A DNA stretch of 64,000 bases from JBEHWX01 sp048498995 (GTDB taxonomy: Bacteria; Bacteroidota; Ignavibacteria; OLB7). The stretch spans positions 1 to 64,000 of the forward strand of contig JBEHWX010000023.1 of NCBI GenBank assembly GCA_048498995.1, written 5' to 3'. The notes under the pieces were generated by a model. It was not told the origin of the DNA. It saw nothing but the letters and a program-made list of their open reading frames with translations, and did no database searches. The position numbers and the translations under genes were made by a program. Shown here piece after piece: positions 60,807-64,000 of the stretch. Positions within the stretch are counted from its first letter, which is position 1, and each line of letters starts with the position of its first letter.

Positions 60807-61552
60807 AAAGATCACTCCTGATTCACTACGTAGATGGGCGCATACAGAACGGCAGCGTTATGTACAGCGCCGAGTAATTTACCATATTGGAGGCTACAAA
60901 CAATGCGTCCGTTCGTAACGCGGCGCCCCGGCTCCCGATCCCCGACGCCTCCCGAGAGGCCCGCGGACCGACCCGGGAACGGGCCGGAATGGCCTCCAGG
61001 CGCGAAAACCGCGCTCACGTCCACGAGGCGGCCCTCCCCCGCCTCGTCCGTCGGCCGATTCGATCGTCCCATACGCTCTCCAGCACCTCCCCACCCGCGT
61101 GGCTCCGGCCACACGATACCCGCCGACGCGGCTATCACACATCCGGGACTCGCCCGACCGCCGGCATGCCCGATGGGCGGCTTGCCCGACCGCCGGCATG
61201 CCCGACCAGCTCGGAACGGCTGAGAGAATGCCCGTGATTTCCCGCGCAGAGGCCGTTTCCATCGTCCGCGCGGTCGCCGACCGGCCCTTGAGCCGCGACG
61301 GCCGGCAGGGTCGGAGCCAGCGGGACGATACGAGGATGCGCGCCGAGAGAATCGGCGGTCGATCGGCGGGCGGAGGAATCTCCGCTGGCCGCGACGGATG
61401 ATCACGATGAAAGCAGGCGGCGTGGTGATCGCCGATGCGTAAGATACGTCGCCGGCCCCCGGAGAGACGTCAGAAAGCGACTTCAATACTTCGATGCCGG
61501 CGGATGCCGGCGCGGTGCAACTTTTCGCCGAATCTCGCCGAACACCGGACCG
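60807..61552. other. Divergent gap before the SpoIIE gene
   Basis: No supported gene in about 745 bp. gcccgaccgccggcatgccc is repeated at 61152-61171 and 61184-61203, a 32-bp period. Promoters for the zinc-ribbon gene (minus) and SpoIIE gene (plus) should lie at the two ends. Confidence 0.5.
61152..61205. repeat. Two 22-bp direct repeats
   Basis: Two copies of gcccgaccgccggcatgccc plus the next bases ga lie at 61152-61173 and 61184-61205, 32 bp apart, each with a central ccggcatgcc. They are in the gap between two divergent genes. Confidence 0.8.
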
Positions 61553-63682
61553 ATGCAGGCTCAAAGCGGAAAACTCAGCGCGTATATAAGAGACGTACCG
61601 AAGCCGGGAGTCATTTTCTCCCTCGGCTCTCTGGTCGCTGTTTGGACCGTTCTTCTGTTCTACGACATCCTTTTCCGGGGCATCTCGGTCCCGGTCACGG
61701 CCGATCAGAGCCTGTTCAGGACGCTGTTCCCGCTGATCGGCATGATCCCGTTCTTCCTCCGCTGGCTCAAGCCGCAGGATATCCAGAGCGACGAGGAGGC
61801 CTACGGCGCGTTCCGGCGTCTGTCGCTGGTGCTGCTGGCCACGGCCGGCGTGGTGATGGTGCTCGGCATCATCCCGTTCAGCTACGGCGGCGACGGCGCG
61901 CCGACGGGAATCGGCTCGTTCATCCTCGGCCGTCTGGTCAGCCTGGTGCTGCTGGCGGCCGTTCCCTGGCTGGCCGAGCAGCTGGTGCTGATCTATCGCT
62001 ATCGCTCCCGTCGCGAGGTGCCGAGCACGGCCATCTACTTCACCTACGGGACGATCATCGTCACCATTCTCGGACAGATCCTCCCGGTCTCGAACTCGGA
62101 GGACGGGGTGGGAGTCGGGATGCCGATGATCGTCTTCGGCGGCATCCTCTCGTCGCTGGCGCTGACCCTCACCTTCAGGATCGGCTGGCTGATCAACCTG
62201 AAGAAGCGGGAGAAGGTCTCGCTCCTCGGCCTCTCCTTCGTCGGGATGCTGGCCAGCACGGCGATGATCACGCTCGGACAGGATTCCGACACCGGCCGGG
62301 CGCTGCTGTCGATCACGCCGGGCATCAGCGCGCTGATGATCGTCATGTCGCTCTCGATGGTGACCACGCAGATCACCCTCTTCTTCAACGCCCTGATCGT
62401 GCTCCCGACGGCCGAGGCGATCGACCGGCGGAACGTGGAGGTCTCCTCGCTGACCAACCTCGCGCGGCTGCTGACGCAGTCGTTCGATTCCGAGGAGCTG
62501 ATGTCCACGGCGATCTCGATCGCCTCGGACGTCACCAACGGCACGGTGGCCTGGATCGAATCGGGAGAGGGGGAGTCGCGGGAGGTGCGCTACGACCAGC
62601 GCTCCCGCGTGCCGCACAAAGTGACCAACGGTCTGATGCGGGCGCAGGTGGGGCGCGACGTGACGCTCTCGGATTCGGTGAGGAGCAACAGAAAGATTCA
62701 GGTGATCGACCGGGTCTCCGGCGCGCGCTGGGCCAACGGAGGCGGAGAGCCGAAGGAGCTCCGCTCGGTGGCCGCCGCGCCGCTGCAGGTGGGGGAGGAG
62801 CTGTTCGGCACGATCTACGTCGCCAAGGCGAAGACCTACGGCTTCGACCGTCAGGACATGGCGATCCTCGGGGCGGTGGCCGACCAGATCGCCCTGGCGA
62901 TCGAGCATTCGCGGCTGGTGCAGGGCTCGCTCGAGCGGGAGCGCTTCGAACAGGAGATGCTGATCGCGCGCGACCTGCAGCGCCGGCTTCTGCCGAAGGT
63001 GATGCCGGCCAGCCCCTACTACGAGATCTGGGCGGAGTCCGAGCCGGCGAGCATGGTGGGAGGGGATTACTACGACGTGGTCTCCTTCAGCGACAAGACG
63101 ATCGGGCTCCTGGTTGCCGACGTCTCCGGCAAGGGAGCCAGCGCGGCGCTCTACATGGGGATGGCCAAGGGAATCATCCAGGCGCTCTCCGGCACCTGCG
63201 CCACGCCGCACGAGCTGATGTCGCAGGCGAACCTGGCGCTGCACGGCAACATCGACCAGCGCTGGTTCATCACGATGACCTGCGCGCAGATCATCGCCGA
63301 GGAGCGGAAGCTCCGGGTGGCGCGCGCCGGACACTGCCCGACGCTCCTGGTGCGCTCGGGTGTCGCATCGTACAGCAAGCCGCGCGGCCTCGGACTGGCC
63401 ATCGCGCGGCCGAGCATCTTCGACAAGAACCTCGAGCTGGAGGAGATGCAATTCGCTCCGGGAGATTACGTGATCTTCCTGAGCGACGGCATTCCGGAGG
63501 CGCGATCCCCACAGGGGGAGGAGCTCGACTACGAGCGCCTTCTGGCGATCGTCGAGGACGCCTGCGGCAAGCAGCCGAGCGCGGAGGAGCTCCGCAACGT
63601 TATCTTCCGGGAGATTACCTCCTTCACCGAGGGAGAGCCGCTGGGAGACGACAGCACGCTGGTGATCCTACGCTGGCTGTAA
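61553..63682 (+). CDS. Membrane SpoIIE/PP2C phosphatase with GAF domain
   Basis: The product has 709 residues from the ATG at 61553. Residues 1-285 contain about eight hydrophobic helices (e.g. SLGSLVAVWTVLLFYDILF, RLSLVLLATAGVVMVLGII). A GAF-like domain (about 300-465, AAPLQVGEELFGTIYVAKAK) follows, then an RsbU/SpoIIE phosphatase (about 485-709) with LQRRLLP, VGGDYYDVV, VADVSGKGASAALYMGM, ARAGHCPTLLV, LSDGIPEA and DDSTLVILRW. The Asp residues are metal ligands. It should dephosphorylate the STAS antagonist encoded 31 bp downstream, as in RsbU partner-switching. Confidence 0.95.
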   Translation: MQAQSGKLSAYIRDVPKPGVIFSLGSLVAVWTVLLFYDILFRGISVPVTADQSLFRTLFPLIGMIPFFLRWLKPQDIQSDEEAYGAFRRLSLVLLATAGVVMVLGIIPFSYGGDGAPTGIGSFILGRLVSLVLLAAVPWLAEQLVLIYRYRSRREVPSTAIYFTYGTIIVTILGQILPVSNSEDGVGVGMPMIVFGGILSSLALTLTFRIGWLINLKKREKVSLLGLSFVGMLASTAMITLGQDSDTGRALLSITPGISALMIVMSLSMVTTQITLFFNALIVLPTAEAIDRRNVEVSSLTNLARLLTQSFDSEELMSTAISIASDVTNGTVAWIESGEGESREVRYDQRSRVPHKVTNGLMRAQVGRDVTLSDSVRSNRKIQVIDRVSGARWANGGGEPKELRSVAAAPLQVGEELFGTIYVAKAKTYGFDRQDMAILGAVADQIALAIEHSRLVQGSLERERFEQEMLIARDLQRRLLPKVMPASPYYEIWAESEPASMVGGDYYDVVSFSDKTIGLLVADVSGKGASAALYMGMAKGIIQALSGTCATPHELMSQANLALHGNIDQRWFITMTCAQIIAEERKLRVARAGHCPTLLVRSGVASYSKPRGLGLAIARPSIFDKNLELEEMQFAPGDYVIFLSDGIPEARSPQGEELDYERLLAIVEDACGKQPSAEELRNVIFREITSFTEGEPLGDDSTLVILRWL

Positions 63683-63713
63683 TACCAATGAGACAGGGAA
63701 GCAACCAAGGCAC

Positions 63714-64000
63714 ATGAACAAGTTCAACATAGAAGTGCGGGAGAACCCGCCGGCGCAGGTGATCGATCTGAGCGGATATCTCGACGCCCACACCGCCCCG
63801 CAGCTGGAGCAGGCGTTTCAGGATCTGCTGGATGCCGGCGTGTACAACATCATCGTCAACTTCCGCGACCTGACCTACATCTCCAGCGCCGGCCTCGGCG
63901 TCTTCATGGCGTTCATCGAGGACGTGCGGAGCAACAAGGGGGATATCAAGCTTGTCGGCATGTCGCCGAAGATCTTCAACGTCTTCGACCTGCTCGGCTT
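63714..64000 (+). CDS. STAS anti-sigma-factor antagonist, 3' end outside the window
   Basis: The ATG at 63714 (MNKFNIEVRENPPAQVIDLS) opens a frame that is still open at base 64000, at least 95 codons, so the C-terminus lies outside. It is a SpoIIAA/RsbV-like STAS domain: LDAHTAPQLEQAFQDLLDAG, IIVNFRDLTYISSAGLGVFM (with the phosphorylatable Ser in YISSAG) and KGDIKLVGMSPKIFNVFDLL. It is the expected substrate of the SpoIIE phosphatase just upstream; the cognate kinase (RsbW-type) would be expected downstream. Confidence 0.95.
   Translation, partial: MNKFNIEVRENPPAQVIDLSGYLDAHTAPQLEQAFQDLLDAGVYNIIVNFRDLTYISSAGLGVFMAFIEDVRSNKGDIKLVGMSPKIFNVFDLLG

Noticed and set aside
60812..63451. Minus-strand frame of about 880 codons
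   Set aside because: Antisense of the SpoIIE phosphatase gene; low-complexity His/Arg/Asp-rich product.

Overview
The window is a GC-rich bacterial chromosome segment with dense genes on both strands, no rRNA operon and one tRNA. The best guess is a high-GC member of the FCB superphylum (Bacteroidota/Chlorobi-like lineages). The reasons are the style of the S21 protein, an ECF sigma factor followed by a small two-helix membrane protein, an MbnP/MbnH lipoprotein pair, a paired helical-repeat protein and lipoprotein of a type I remember from Bacteroidota, and a long mannose-1-phosphate guanylyltransferase fusion. This is inference; no marker gene was compared.

Layout. Bases 1-7335 (minus) hold most of a giant fused Tc-toxin B/C protein (SpvB, VCBS and RHS parts) whose toxic C-terminus runs off the left edge. 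Bases 8.2-20 kb carry small stand-alone genes: DinB-like, DUF7660-like, SDR, YdeI/OmdA, a helical-repeat protein with its lipoprotein partner, a TPR-like protein, SRPBCC, two pirins and exonuclease III. Bases 20.8-31.2 kb hold a hybrid sensor kinase with duplicated PAS domains, a MarR regulator next to a FrnE-type DsbA, a YqeY-like protein, an FAD monooxygenase, an ECF sigma factor with a membrane protein, and an ABC-2 exporter.

Bases 31.5-33.3 kb hold an overlapping AAA ATPase (DUF3696 type) and PIN nuclease pair with visibly lower GC and TTA codons, the best candidate here for a transferred defence module. Two secreted unknowns and tRNA-Asn follow. Bases 36.4-49 kb are mostly housekeeping: the GMPP/PMM fusion, queA, an FkbM methyltransferase, an alarmone-hydrolase-like HD protein, RNase HI, an ICMT-like methyltransferase, the MbnH/MbnP pair and transketolase. 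Bases 49.8-52 kb pair a cysteine-rich secreted protein with an unusual regulator that joins an IS630-transposase-type DNA-binding region to a LuxR HTH. Bases 52.4-64 kb contain a class-V aminotransferase, a DUF3892 protein, a SufR-like regulator operon with a strong palindrome upstream, leuS, rpsU, a zinc-ribbon/Tudor-like protein, and a SpoIIE phosphatase followed by a STAS antagonist cut by the right edge.

Two patterns run through the non-coding DNA. Short (8-17 bp) tandem repeats sit close to gene ends at about ten places. Dispersed hairpins with a CTGAAG loop, and terminators sharing a GCCCGTC/GACGGGC stem, recur.
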